A DNA stretch of 64,000 bases from Microcebus murinus (taxonomy: Eukaryota > Chordata > Mammalia > Primates > Cheirogaleidae), in assembly GCF_040939455.1 (NCBI RefSeq), contig NC_134108.1:18877501-18941500 (forward strand), given 5' to 3'. This document shows positions 26,867 to 38,832 of this stretch, in pieces. The notes beneath the pieces are model-generated. The model did not search any database. It had not been told where the DNA came from and saw only the letters and a list, made by a program, of their open reading frames with translations. Each line of letters opens with the position of its first letter. The first letter of the stretch is position 1. The translations under genes were made by a program, and so were the position numbers.

Positions 26867-28035
26867 GTCATTGTGCCTAGTATAAGGCTATGCTGGTCTT
26901 ATTTGCACTTTCATAGCCCAATTAACAACAGTCAAAGCCCAGGAAGTATTTGGAGCTGAGAAACAAAACACCTATGAAGAGGTATTTGAAATTAGTAATG
27001 AAGAGCAGAGTCTTTCCTAAATTAGGAAAAAAAAAAATCATTCCTTTGATCTTTGACACAGGTTTCCCAGCCTGTTTTGGAGGATTCCACATCTAAGAAA
27101 ATAATCATACCAATTCATTCCTTGCAACTGAGATGTATGGTGATAAGATGTAGATAAATAATGTAGGTGAAGAGTCTATTGGCTAATTCAAACTTGCTAT
27201 TTCTGAGCTAAATAAAAGAAAACGTGTGGTTTATTTATCTCAGGAGATTTTCAGGGAACAGTTTCTGGAATTTGGAAATGCAAAATGTTTTCCTTAAACC
27301 TTACTTAAAAGGATATGAAAACATGTTTCATCTCTAGAATGTATTTTCTATTTTTATACAGTAGTTTGCTAGTACTCAGTAGCATTACTATATACAACCC
27401 AAAAAGCAGGTTTGGAATGGGATGGTAACCAGAGAGCAACTGTCCCAAAAGGTTCTCCACGGGCCAGAATATCTAAATCCCAAACAAAGACTCCTGGGTT
27501 GGCATATAGTCTGGAAATGGCACATAATATTTTAAGTAGCAACTTAAAGCCTACTATCCCATAAAAACTTCCTGGATTTTATTTTTCTATTAGAGATATT
27601 TCCAGATATATCAGAACATTTGCAAAGTTAACTTAATTCATGTATATTAATATATTATATCCATTTAACTGTAAGACTTTACCCTGAGATCAAATGTTCT
27701 TTACAAAAGAAATAAATATGATTTCTGGAAATGAGAACAAAATGCCATTATGATGAATAATTTTTATTTCGATTTTATTCTTGGCAGCAAATAATTATGT
27801 ACATAATTTTACATCATGAATTTTAGATTAATGAATATATGGGAAGCAGTCATTTAATGATCATTTCATCTTGCTATTCTGAGGATATTCTCAATAAAGA
27901 TCATTGTCATTCATTTATTTTTTTCAACATATTGTGTAAACTCTGTACTAGCTTTGTGAGATGTGCTAGAGACTCTGAGAGGAGTAAGTCACAGCTTATA
28001 ACCTCAGTGGGGCTCTTATCCTAGTTAGGGAAGCA
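26867..28035. other. Unassigned AT-rich intergenic sequence
   Basis: No gene, simple repeat or confidently named mobile element recognised. Confidence 0.4.
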
Positions 28036-28720
28036 GGTGGTGTCATGGTTTGAAGGTTTTTGTCAACTCCAAAATTCGTGTTGAAATGTAACCCCTAATG
28101 CAACGGCATTAAGAGATCCCAATTATAAGTGGGAGCTAAAGAGTAGGTATATATGGTCACACGAAGTAGTATAATGGACATTGGAAACTAAGAAGCGGGG
28201 AGCTGGGAGGAAGGTGAAGGATCAAAAATTACCTGTCAGGTACAATGTACACTATTCAGGTGACGGGTACAATAAAAGCCCTGACCTCAGCACTATACAA
28301 TTCATCCATGTAACAAAGAACACTTATACCACCTAAATCTATTGAAATAAATTTAAAAATAAATAAATAAAAGGCACATTCAGTGCTATGTAATTTAAAA
28401 AAAAAAGAGTTGTGACCTTTTGGTGGTGATTTAGACATGAGGTCTCTGCCCTCAAAAATGTAATTGGAATTCCTCATAAAAGAGCTTGTCAGAGGAACTA
28501 GCCTTCTGCCATGTGAGGACACAGCACTCCTTCCCTTTGTGGGATACAGCAACAAGGTGCCATCTTGGAAGCAGACGGCAGCCCTCACCAGACACCAATC
28601 CCACCGGTGCTTTGATCTTAGACTTCCCAGCCTCCAGAACTGTGAGAAAATAAATTTCTATTCCTTACAAGTTACTGATTCCACAGTATCAGAGGAGCAC
28701 AAACAGACTATGATAGGTGG
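28036..28720 (+). repeat. MLT1A-like solo LTR split by an L1, with 5-bp duplication
   Basis: LTR from 28041 (TGTCATGG) to 28715 (ATGATA). It is flanked on both sides by 'ggtgg' (28036-28040 and 28716-28720). The left part reads to 'gcaacggcattaagag'. The LTR resumes after the L1 with 'gttgtgaccttttggtggtg' and goes on through 'tgccatgtgaggacacagca', 'gcagccctcaccagacacca' and 'cttcccagcctccagaactg'. The matching flanks show that this is one integration later broken by the L1. Confidence 0.9.
28113..28416 (+). mobile_element. L1 LINE 3' end inserted in the LTR
   Basis: 3' UTR of a primate-type L1: 'taagtgggagctaaagag', 'tagtataatggacattgg', 'aaaattacctgtcaggtaca', 'ttcaggtgacgggtacaata', 'caattcatccatgtaacaaa' and an A-rich end with AATAAATAAATAAA. 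Only about 300 bases remain, so it is strongly 5'-truncated. No ORF2 coding sequence is present. Confidence 0.87.
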
Positions 28721-29290
28721 GTAAAGAACAAGTGTAGGTATCATAAAAACAGAGGAACAAAAACATAAAGGAGGGTCAAATCTTCTTCAGAGAGAGGGGA
28801 TTAAAGACTGTCGAAAGTCACTAAGGAAGATATAAATTCTCTAAATGTCTACCTACCATGTGTCCAGCAATAGACATGTCCTTCCCTGAGTCTGGTGTTA
28901 CCCTGAATCAAGTTGAAGACATTTTGACTTTGTGGTTCCCCTTCATAAATGGAAGGCAATGGGCTGCATGAACTCTGGGGTCTGAAAGGCAGGGGTGCCT
29001 CTCGCAAAGCCTGGCTGGAAGTGAGACTAAGGGGTGGCCAATGTGGAGCTGCTGCCTGAAGGGTGGTCCTCAGGGAGCAGGAGCACATTGTCCAACAACT
29101 GTCAAACACACCCTCATACTTCTGGCTCAGCCATTCTCCATTTGAGGGTTGCTTAAATAGCACAGGCCTTTATTGCACTGATTTATACACTGCTGCCTAC
29201 TTCTAGGAACAATTTGAGAAAGCTCACTTAAATAAAAGTCACATACAATGTAACCATTGAAAGAATAAAATAATAAGTGTTAAGTAAATT
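28721..29290. other. Unassigned intergenic sequence
   Basis: A moderately GC-rich patch at 28900-29150 has a 104-codon minus-strand open frame without a recognisable motif. No repeat named with confidence. Confidence 0.4.
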
Positions 29291-29643
29291 AAGGAGGTAG
29301 TTGGCTGGGCGTGGTGGCTCACGCCTGTAATCCTAGCACTCTGGGAGGCCGAGGCAGGCGGATTGCTTGAGCTCAGGAGTTCAAGACCAGCCTGAGCAAG
29401 AGCGAGACCCTGTCTCTACTATAAATAGAAAGAAATTAGCCAAACAACTAAAAATAGAAAAATTAGCCCGGCATGGTGGCGAGTGCCTATAGTCCCAGCT
29501 ACTCGGGAGGCTGAGGCAGGAGGATCACTTGAGCCCAGGAGTTTGAGGTTGCTATGAGGTAGGCTGACGCCACGGCACTCTAGCCCGGGCAACAGAGGGA
29601 GACTCTGTCTCAAAAAATAAACTAATTAATTAAAGGAGGTAGT
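29291..29643 (+). mobile_element. Alu SINE with 11-bp target-site duplication
   Basis: Dimeric Alu starting 'ggctgggcgtggtggctcac'. The duplication 'aaggaggtagt' lies at 29291-29301 and 29633-29643. Its linker is 'agccaaacaactaaaaatag', lacking the longer AT-rich stretch of the other lemur-type copies, so it may belong to another subfamily. Confidence 0.95.
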
Positions 29644-30005
29644 GAGGAGATATTTCAATCTAATTTTATGCAATAGAGCATTAAATTTAGTTGTATTTTC
29701 ACTGACAGTCAAAGAAAAGAAGGAAGATGGGAGAGGAGAAACAGGATGAGTTCCTCTGGCTTCTATCAGCAGATAGAAAAGAAAATTAGCAACTCAGAAA
29801 TGTCTTTGTTATTCCCCTAGGACAAAATCCAAAAAGGGATATAATACAAGGATATTTCCATAAAGGGGTTAGGCAATTAATAATTGTACAGAGGATGCAG
29901 ATACATACATACGGCTTGTGTGCGTTGGGGAAGGTATGGATTCTGAGTAAAAGCTGAAAGCAAATTGTTAGAGGTTTGAGAAGATCTTTGTATAGCGAGC
30001 CAACA

Positions 30006-30215
30006 TAGTGATAATAGCTCCCACTTATTACTGTTGGCACTGTGTCAGGACTTTACACATATTTTGTCCCACAGTGTTGTGAGGCAGATGCTATTGTTCT
30101 TCTACGACTTACCTGGGGAACTGTGAGGGATGGAGGACCAGGGTCACATTGTAAAGCTAAGACATGGATCCGGGTCTGCCTGATCCAAAGTCACATTCTT
30201 TCCACTCTACTTGCC
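30006..30215 (+). repeat. MIR SINE
   Basis: MIR landmarks in order: 'ataatagctcccacttatta', 'ggactttacacatattttgt', 'gttgtgaggcagatgctatt', 'cagggtcacattgtaaagct' and 'atggatccgggtctgcctga'. The flanking 29644-30005 is unassigned. Confidence 0.82.
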
Positions 30216-31389
30216 CAGGCATGGAGCTTTCTATTGATTTAATATGGAGATAGAGGTAGAACAATGTGGAAAATGCTAATTACCATGTCCCTGCATCTCC
30301 CATAGCCATTGTTTGAGTCCAGCTTTTGACATAATCAAGAGAGCAAACGATTTGAGTTTGGGATCCCTAATAAATGCCTGCAATACTGGTATATTTTTGC
30401 AAAAGAAATTTCACATGTTTTATATACCAGATCTGTAAGAGGCAAAGCTGATTTTATTTTAGATGAACATTAGAACCAAATATAGGCTCTCCAAGATGAA
30501 GAGTAAATCATCACATTTTTGCTGAAAGGCAGGTTGTGGGGCTGGTGAAGATTAGGGCCAAAGCTTTCCACAAGGAGGCTTGAAAGCCACGTGCATCAGT
30601 AAGGACTCCTGCCTGAAAGTGACAGACACCCAAAGTGAACCCACATAAGGAAAGGGAAAGAATTTGTTATCTCACAAACTCTAAAGGAGTGAACCTCAAA
30701 CCATGTGAAAGGCAAACATTCAGTTGGGTCTGAGGAACAGACAGTACCAGGAACTCGAATGATGCCAGGTCTCTCTCACTTTCTCTTTGCTGTCTCTTTG
30801 CTCTGTGCCAACTTTTTCTCACACAGAGCCGGCCTTTCTCCATGTGGCAGGAAATATGATCACTGACAGTTTCTAAGTTTTACATCTCAATTCCATCACA
30901 GGACAGGGTTGCCTCACATATATCGCCACACCCCCCAAACGAACGAACAAACCAACAACCCGAGGAATGCCTCTGATTAGGTCAGCTTGGTTTGGTTACC
31001 CATCCCTGGAGCCACAACTCTTTCTAGGAAACATAATTGTAGTGGAAGTAGGATCACTTTCCAGAAGAATAGGTTGCTTTTTTCAGAAGAAGACAGGAAG
31101 TGGTTGGTAGAACAAACAATAAAAATATTCTACAAGATCGTCTTGTCTTAGTGGATTTTAAAAGCAGAGATTACCAACTATCAAATTCTTCTATGCAATA
31201 TTTTACTTAATTGTTGGATTAAATTTTTGTTTATTGATACTTTATTTCAAAAGAGACTTAAGATCATTAAAGGGATATATAAAATATAGCAATAAGCAAC
31301 CAATAAAATATGCCAATAAATCAAGGGTTAAAGGAAAAACAAGCATTGGGATAGAAACTGGAAGCAGCAATGAGTTAAATGAAAAATGT
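30216..31389. other. Unassigned sequence, probably including an old interspersed repeat
   Basis: The 30600-31100 part has repeat-like phrasing ('aagggaaagaatttgttatc', 'atttccatgtggcagg'-like text, 'cccatccctggagccacaac') that resembles an old medium-reiterated element, but I cannot name the family. An ACGA/ACAA simple patch lies at about 30935-30955. Confidence 0.4.
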
Positions 31390-31648
31390 CTAGCACTTTG
31401 GGAGGCCAAAGTGGGAGGATTGCTTGAGTTCAGGAGTGCAAGACCACCCTGGGCAACAGCAAGACCCCACCTCTATAAAAATTCAGAAAACAACTAGCCA
31501 GGCATGGTGGCACATCCATGTATTCCCAGCTACTAGGAGGATTGCTTGAGCCCAGGAGTTTGAGGTTGCAGTGAGCTACAATGAGCCACTGCACTCTGAC
31601 CCAGGAAATAGAGTGAGAACCTATCTCAAAAAAAGGAAAAAAAAAAAA
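31390..31648 (+). mobile_element. Older, 5'-truncated Alu SINE
   Basis: Begins inside the left arm at 'tagcactttgggaggccaaa' and lacks the first 40 bases. The middle joins the arms without the lemur AT-rich linker and the tail is short and interrupted. This looks like an early Alu copy older than the lemur-type ones. Confidence 0.9.
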
Positions 31649-34600
31649 GCAATCCTATTGTCAATTTGAGCTATAAATTTTACTCTGTGACAACAAATGG
31701 CAAAAAGGAAATCTAATAACACAATTTATTGGCATCCATAAAATAAAAACAAATCAATTTCTTAAGATAAGTAAGGCTATTCCTTATACTAACACCAGAA
31801 AAGAAATGTTCAGGCATTTTATCAAGTAAAGAGTGTGAAATATAAACACATGAGTTCCATAGGAGGATATATAGAGCAATTATCAGTGCAAGACCAGGGC
31901 ATCAATCAATTCTGAAGGGCCCCAACAATATGTTATGAAAATATATGTCTTAGCTTTTAAGAGATTTAATCTAGTAAAATATTTCACTCATTTATTCAAT
32001 TAACAAATTGAATACTACTTATAGGGTACCTACTACTTTACCAGACATGGTGGGAACAAAATATGAAGGAAAGGATAAAATGTGTGTTTTTCCAAAATCA
32101 TCCATAGACATTGTTTCCCTTAGTTAAGCTTTTAATAGATACTTGAGTGATAAAAAAAATTCAAGAATGTACTTCCTGGCAAGTAGCTAGCAATTCTTCT
32201 ATGTTGCCAATTAAGAATACACTTATAAGGCCCTTGCAGGGAAGAACTAGGGTTACAATGGATAACTTGTGAAAAATAAAGAACTTGAAGACATTTTACC
32301 GAAGCTGTTCTACTTCTATAATGGAGGTGATTGAGGGAATTTCCACAGGCAGAACAGAGATCATCTTTAGAAAATAATAAATTGTCAAAATTTCCCAACT
32401 TCCCAACTTTCTGTTGCAGATAATTTGGCTACGATTTTAGTTAACAAAAAAGTATAAAGTAGTGTATCTGAAAGCCTGCCTCAACATAGTAAGTTCCCTA
32501 TAAAACAGTGAGGACACCATGGCTTGAACTACTCTCTGGCATAGCCTCCAAGAGGGATCATTTGTCAGGTATACATCAAGGTCAGTGGACAAGGTGACAT
32601 GCTACATTGATTCTTAATAATAATTTAATGATTGAGAGTTAGCAACCAAAAAAATAATTTTGAAGTATTTATCCATGGGGGGGCACAGTAAGGGGACATA
32701 ATTAGCTAATTTTCTATTAAAGGGCCTACACTATGATTGTATCATGCATATCTATAGAAGTCCTTGCCAGAAATCCATGTTACCTGTGGAATAGCTCCTT
32801 TTTGAGCAGCCTGTATCCAGATGGGCCTGCCTGGATCAGGTAGCCATGAAATAAGTATCCCAGAGAACTCACCCTGTTGCTAATGTTAAATAATTCATTC
32901 CTCAAAGTGCAGTTACATAGCATGGACTGGACACTAAAATGACAGTTTGGGTTTGGGTATCATTGATATTAATCAGGGAATATTATTATTATTAGTTACT
33001 GAAACCACCGTGTCCTTCTTATGAGGTTGTTTCCCTTACTCTTTGCTAAGGTCAGAGAGCATGCTTCTAACTAACACAACCATTGTTCCAATTTACTGAT
33101 TCCACTTAGAAGTGGAAACTAATCAGCTCCTATCCACTCTTACATTTGCAGGCAGTTTTGAGGTTAAAGTCTTGGAAATCACATTGAAAGTCTTTTGCGT
33201 ATAATGAAATCATAAATCTTGGCTCATGCGTCATTATTTAAATCAGAAGATGACCATAGATCAAACCTAATGCAAAAATTCTGAACTTATTTGTAAACAT
33301 TTTTGCTCATCATTTATATGAACAAGAATATAGCAGTGATCCAATAGTAAGCCAGTTCTACCTATTTCTTGTCTGTTCCTCATACAAGAATAGTCATAGT
33401 CTGGCATGTAGCAGTCACACAGTAAGTGTCTGCTGAATGAACGACCATGAGCAGATGACTCTGTAATAGGAAGGTGGATGATTTCCTTCTTGTAAATAGA
33501 CAGACTACATTTTGAACCCTTGCTGAAGAAATAGAAGTGAGTCAATAAAGGAGTCAATGAAAGTGATTTTGACTTTGAATTGAGAGTGTTTCCAGGGATC
33601 TGTGTCAACAGAGGATTAATCGGAGCTCTAAGAAGTATTGTTGTTCCATTAGACATGATTCTTATATAAATTTCCAATGAAAACTTGACTGTCCAGACAC
33701 CTTTGGAAATTAAATACTCCAAAAAGCCACATAAGATAGGTAACTAAGAGTTACTCTTTTTAGCTTTAAAATAGTTTGGCTCTATTTTTGGTTTTGTTTT
33801 GTTTTAACCATTTTAAATAAAAAAATTTTAATAAGTACATGCTTCCATTTCCTTAAACAGAATTTACTAAACATGTCTACATTTTCTTATGTGTTTTTGT
33901 TGTTATAAACATCAGTTTTGGCACCGCCTTTGAGACTAATAAAAATGTGTAGTCACAAGACAGATGTAGGGTTTTTGTTGTTGTTGTTGTTGTTTATCTG
34001 GTTGAATTTTCCTGCATTGTCATCTTCCATCAGGTAATTATTTCTTCCTGCTTTTAGTGTGTGTGTGTTCATTTAAATCTTGTTGTATTTCATTTATGAC
34101 GTCTATTCTGTGGCAGGTTCAGATATTAGAAAGCCACATTCAAAAATACTGTGTGTAAAATAAGATACTTTAGGTTTTAAATGGTTTAAACATTATTCTC
34201 TATGAAAAAAAATGTGTGTGTTTTATTTCTGAGCATTTTCACATATTTTGACTGTTCTTTGAATAACTATTTTAGTTCTTTTTAGTTTCTGGGATATCGA
34301 CTGTTTTCCTGATTAGGTGAGTTTTAAAGACAGTTAAGTTCTGCAAAGATGAAGTATGGTTGTATACATAAGCTTAGTTAAATCACTGTTTAACCAATAA
34401 ATATATATTTCATGAGATTCTGCTATTTTCTCAGCATTGAATAGAGGTTGTATGTGTGTTGGAGAAGGGATTTCCCCTCCAATTTCAAAGGACAGGAAAT
34501 ATGTCCATTTTATGGATAGTCAATAAGTCCTGTGAAATGGTGGTAGGGACATGAAGAATTAGGCTAACTAACAATTTAAGAATATTTCATAAAATAAGTG

Positions 34601-35539
34601 TTACAAAATACCTCTAAAACAAAAACATGAGCATTTATCACAGTTGGTGAAAATTATGTATTTATTTATACTATTATTTACTTAATTATAATCTCTCCCA
34701 TTACATGTAAACTGTAAACAGGCAGGAACAATGTCAGTTTTACTGACCACTTTAAGTTTCAGTGTTTTAACAGAGCTTGGACATACAACAGGATTTCAAT
34801 GAAACTTTTCAAGTGATTCAGTCAATGACATACAATTGATAAGGAGGTAATATTTCCTGATGTAAAGGACATGGGATCCAGATTTATAAAATTCCTTCAC
34901 TTCCTGGCTGTCTGTCATTTCAGACAAGTCATTTACTGTCTTGGAACTCCAGTGACCTCATGTGAAAAATGAAGATAAGAATAAAGTCTGCCAAATAAGC
35001 TGCTGGTAGGGCCAATCAAAATGGTACATTGACAGTATTTCTGAAACTACAAGATGTTATGATAAATTTTTGTCAAATTATAGTAACAGATAAATAAAAT
35101 TTTCAAAAACGAACAATATTTGATTACAGCTTCTATTGCTTGATAAAAAAAATATTAATAGCCTTAATTTTCATCAGCTGCTAATATTCCCCAAAGTCAG
35201 GTAGATCATCAGACATATGGGCCTCCTGGATGAAGTATGATCACAGAGGATTTTTACTAAACTTGAACTTGATTCTCATCAAGCCTCTAGGTCTAACTAC
35301 CAATTTGCAGGAAATCTGGGAGTGGCAGGCAAGCAGTGAACTCTAGACTAAGGGAAATCCTACCAAACAAATGACTTGGTTTCTTTAATGAATTATTAAT
35401 AATTTCAAGGGATTAATAAAGAGAGAGGGAAAGATGGAAGAAGAAGGTCCAAAGAGACTTAAGAGACACATCAACCAATTGCAATGTGTGGCACACAACC
35501 AGGTTTCTTCAACAAACACATTTTTAGGAATTATGAAAG
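31649..35539. other. Unassigned AT-rich intergenic sequence
   Basis: No gene seen. A (TTG)n tract is at about 33975-33994. A MIR core lies at about 34870-34990 ('acttcctggctgtctgtcat', 'gacaagtcatttactgtctt'). The 151-codon minus-strand open frame at 33267-33722 is the longest here. It has no motif I recognise and lies in AT-rich DNA. Confidence 0.4.
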
Positions 35540-36570
35540 AGAAAGAAAGAACCTAGAGATTAAAATGGTCTTCAAAAGTAAAAACTTTCACTCCTAAAAA
35601 GACATTGTTAAGGGATGAAAACATAAGCCATAGACTGGAAGTAAATATTTGCAAAACATATTTAATAAAGAACTTTTATACAGAATACATGCATAGTTTT
35701 CAAAACAATATTAAGAAAACAAACTGCTCCATTTAAAAAACGGGCAAGTGAATTGAACAGACACTTCACCAGAGACGAGATATGAACAGCAAGTAAACAC
35801 ATAAAAACTTTCTCAACATCATTACTTATTAGGGAAATGTGAATTAAAACCACAAGGAGATACTCCTATATAGTTATTACAATGGTTAAAGTTAAAAGAA
35901 AAAAAACTGACAATATCAAATACTAGTGAGGATGCAGAGCAACTGGAACTCTCATATATTGTTGCTGAGAATGCAAAATGATAGTTTAGAAAATGGCACT
36001 TTGGCTGTTTTTTATAAAGCTAAACATGCACTTACCATAGGACCCTGCAATCATATTCTTAGGTATTTCCCAAAATGAATTAAAAACTTATGTTCATGTA
36101 AAAACCTATAAACGAATATTTAGGCTTGAATCATAATTGCCAAAACCTGAAAATCACACAGTCTTTCAACAGGCAGATGACGAGACAAATTGTGGTAAAT
36201 CCACACAATAAAACACTACTCAGCAATAAAAGGGAAGAAATTCTAATGCCTATAGCACTCATGCTAAATGAAAGAAGCCAGACTCAAAAGGCAATATGCT
36301 ATGATACCATTTGTATGATATCAGGGAAAAGGTAAACCTATGGGAACAAAAAACAGTTTAGTTGTTGCCAGGTCCTGAGGATGGGCAAAGGGTTTGAAAA
36401 CAAAGGAACACAAGAAAGTTTTTCGGGTGATAGAAATATTCTATATTCTATATCTTGGTTGTGATGGTTGTGATGGTGATTAGAAGACTGTACGTGTTTG
36501 TTGATACTCAGAATCATACACTTAAAAGGGTGAATTGTGCTGTATGTAAATTATAGCTTCATTTCTATGA
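35540..36570 (+). repeat. L1M LINE 3' portion (ORF2 C-terminus and 3' UTR)
   Basis: Typical old L1 text: 'ggcaagtgaattgaacagac', 'gggaaatgtgaattaaaacc', 'gtgaggatgcagagcaactg', 'gcaatcatattcttaggtat', 'gacaaattgtggtaaatcca' and the 3' UTR 'acacttaaaagggtgaattg'. It has many indels and no intact frame. Confidence 0.85.
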
Positions 36571-36618
36571 GTAGAAATTTAGGAGACATAATAAACCAAT
36601 TACAATGCATGGATTTAA

Positions 36619-36960
36619 TTTTGTTTATGAGGTTTTTTTTTTTATTTGCTTGTTCGTTTGTTTTTTTGAGACAGAGTCTCGCTCTGTTGCCCGCGGTAGA
36701 GAGTGGCGGCCTCATCATAGCTCACTGCAACCTCAAACTCCAGGGTTCAAGTGATCCTCCTGCGTCAGCCTCCTGAGTAGCTGGGAATACTGGCAGGTGC
36801 CACCACACTCAGCTAATTTTTTTTCTATTTTTCATAGATAAGGGGTCTCGCTCTTGCTCAGGCTGGTTCCGAACTCCTGGCCTCAAGCAATCCTCCTGCC
36901 TTGGCTTCTCAGAGTGCTAGAATTACAGGCATGAGCCACTATGCCCAATCTTGTTTGTGA
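36619..36960 (-). mobile_element. Alu SINE, antisense
   Basis: Antisense Alu starting with a T-rich tail and 'tgagacagagtctcgctctg', ending 'catgagccactatgcccaat'. Near-identical flanks 'ttgtttatga' (36621-36630) and 'ttgtttgtga' (36951-36960). It sits right beside the end of the L1M and about 150 bp before another Alu in the opposite orientation. Confidence 0.93.
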
Positions 36961-37115
36961 TCTTAAAAATCTTTAAAAATTGTATAAGACAATTGGGAGT
37001 ATTTGAATACAGATCTCATATTTTGTGATAATAATGAATTATTATTTTCAGGGTGTTGTGATAGCAATATTATTGATATATTTACAGAAATAGTCTATAC
37101 CTTTTGGTGATACAT

Positions 37116-37473
37116 AAAGAAATGATAGGAGGCCGGGCATGGTGGCTCACGCCTGTAATCCTAGCACTCTGGGAGGCCGAGGCAGGCAGATTGCTCAAGG
37201 TCAGGAGTTCAAAACCAGCCCGAGCAAGAGTGAGATCCCGTCTCTACTATAAATAGAAGGAAATTAATTGGCCAACTAATATATATAGAAAAAATTAGCT
37301 GAGCATGGTGGTGCATGCCTGTAGTCCCAGCTACTGGGGAGGCTGAGGCAGTAGGATTGCTTGAGTCCAGGAGTTTGAGATTGCTGTGAGCGAGGCTGAC
37401 GCCATGGCACTCACTCTAGCCTGGGCAACAAAGCGAGACTCTGTCTCAAAAAAAAAAAAAAGAAATGATAGGA
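37116..37473 (+). mobile_element. Alu SINE, lemur type, with perfect 15-bp target-site duplication
   Basis: Full Alu at 37131-37458 with 'ggccgggcatggtggctcac' and the 'attggccaactaatatatat' linker. Exact duplication 'aaagaaatgatagga' at 37116-37130 and 37459-37473. Confidence 0.97.
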
Positions 37474-38304
37474 TACCTAGAATTGACTTCTAAATAATAT
37501 AGGTGGGCTTAGCAAGGGGTCTGCTAAGACAAGATTGTCTATTAGCTTATAATTATTGGATCTGGGTGATGGGTACAGCAGGGTTTAGCATATTAGTCTC
37601 TGTACTTTTAAATGTGTTTATTTAAAATTCTCCCTAAAATTCTCCCTAATGAAACTTTCTAAAAATGTGCAATGATTTTTATAATAATAGAACTCTATTC
37701 TAGGGAAAAAAATTAAAAATACAAAAAGAAATAATATATGTTCGAGGAGCCAAGGCAAATCTGAAGACTATTAGCATAAAAGTTACTTTTTCAATTCCCA
37801 GGAGAGCTTTGAGTACATCCTCTGACATCTTAACTGGAAATTCACCATGTCTGACATCAGTTCATACTCCAGACACTGGCTCCATCACTAAGTTAGTTCT
37901 AGCCTGTTAAAGTATCAAGTCCTGAGCTCCTGAGCCATCATTAACTTATATTCACCATAAAATCTTAGACTAATGTAAAATACTTAAGTTTGATACAAAC
38001 TTTGGTATGAAGAGTGGGTAGATCTCTGTAAATTTCTGTCATTTGTTGTCATATGTTATTAAAGATGACCATTGTTTTCTGGTTTTAAATGTCTCTCTCC
38101 TACTTAGCATATTTATTCTATGAATTTTATTTCATGTAATATTGCTTCAAACTCTTGAAAATACAAATACAGGGGAGGATGGTAGAAACATATGTAAGAT
38201 TCTATTACAGAGTACTTAATAATTCTATGCTACAAGGTGCTACTATAATAGTCACTTTCTTGAATTAAAAAATATCATCCTCCAAGTGTGTATTAATATT
38301 ATCT
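37474..38304. other. Unassigned AT-rich intergenic sequence
   Basis: No gene, LTR or SINE recognised. Confidence 0.4.
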
Positions 38305-38640
38305 TCAGTGGTGCAGCATATCTCTGCTCTTCATTCCCAAGAGAGTCAGGAAGGGCAAGAGGCTGAGTGAGTGAGCCACGGCCATGAGGCAGAGAGTCAC
38401 GACTGAACCAGTGGACCAGGGCCAGCCTGGCTTGGGCCAGAGCAGGAGATAGCCAGCAGCTGCCAAGCCAGAGAGAGCTGGGAAGAGCTTGCAGGTCATG
38501 CAGCCAGAGGCAAACAGGTTGAGAGAGGTCAAAGCAGAGTGTGGCGTCTCAAGTTCACAGGACAGAAGTCTTGGCCCTGCCATCCCCTGTGACAGTGCAT
38601 TCTTAAAGTGGTGGTGTTTCAGGGCTGACTCCAACTGCAC
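38305..38640 (-). other. Unassigned 111-codon open frame with hydrophobic C-terminal half
   Basis: A GC-rich minus-strand open frame starting at ATG (38638-38640) and ending at 38305. The second half contains a C-x2-C pair (about residues 47-50) followed by two hydrophobic stretches (about residues 53-67 and 78-100) that could span a membrane. A short Cys pair before hydrophobic segments is also seen in the small mitochondrial protein DMAC1, but the resemblance is too weak to assign. It might be a broken retrocopy, an unrecognised LTR or chance. No polyadenylation signal or flanking duplication was identified. Confidence 0.2.
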
Positions 38641-38832
38641 TGCCCTCTTCTTCCCTAGTGCATCTGAATGATGGTAAATTCCTTAGTTTTTCACTCTTTG
38701 GCAGCAGCTCCTTCTGAGTATAACGTGGATATTAGTATTAATCTAGTAGCTAATGAATATTCATCTAGGCAAATTGTAGAACCAATATCTGTAAACAACT
38801 TGGACTGACTGACTTCTGTGGGAGATATGGAT

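Noticed and set aside
33267..33722. 151-codon minus-strand ORF
   Set aside because: No motif, AT-rich surroundings, no promoter or splice context. Length alone is not enough, although it is not assigned to a repeat either.
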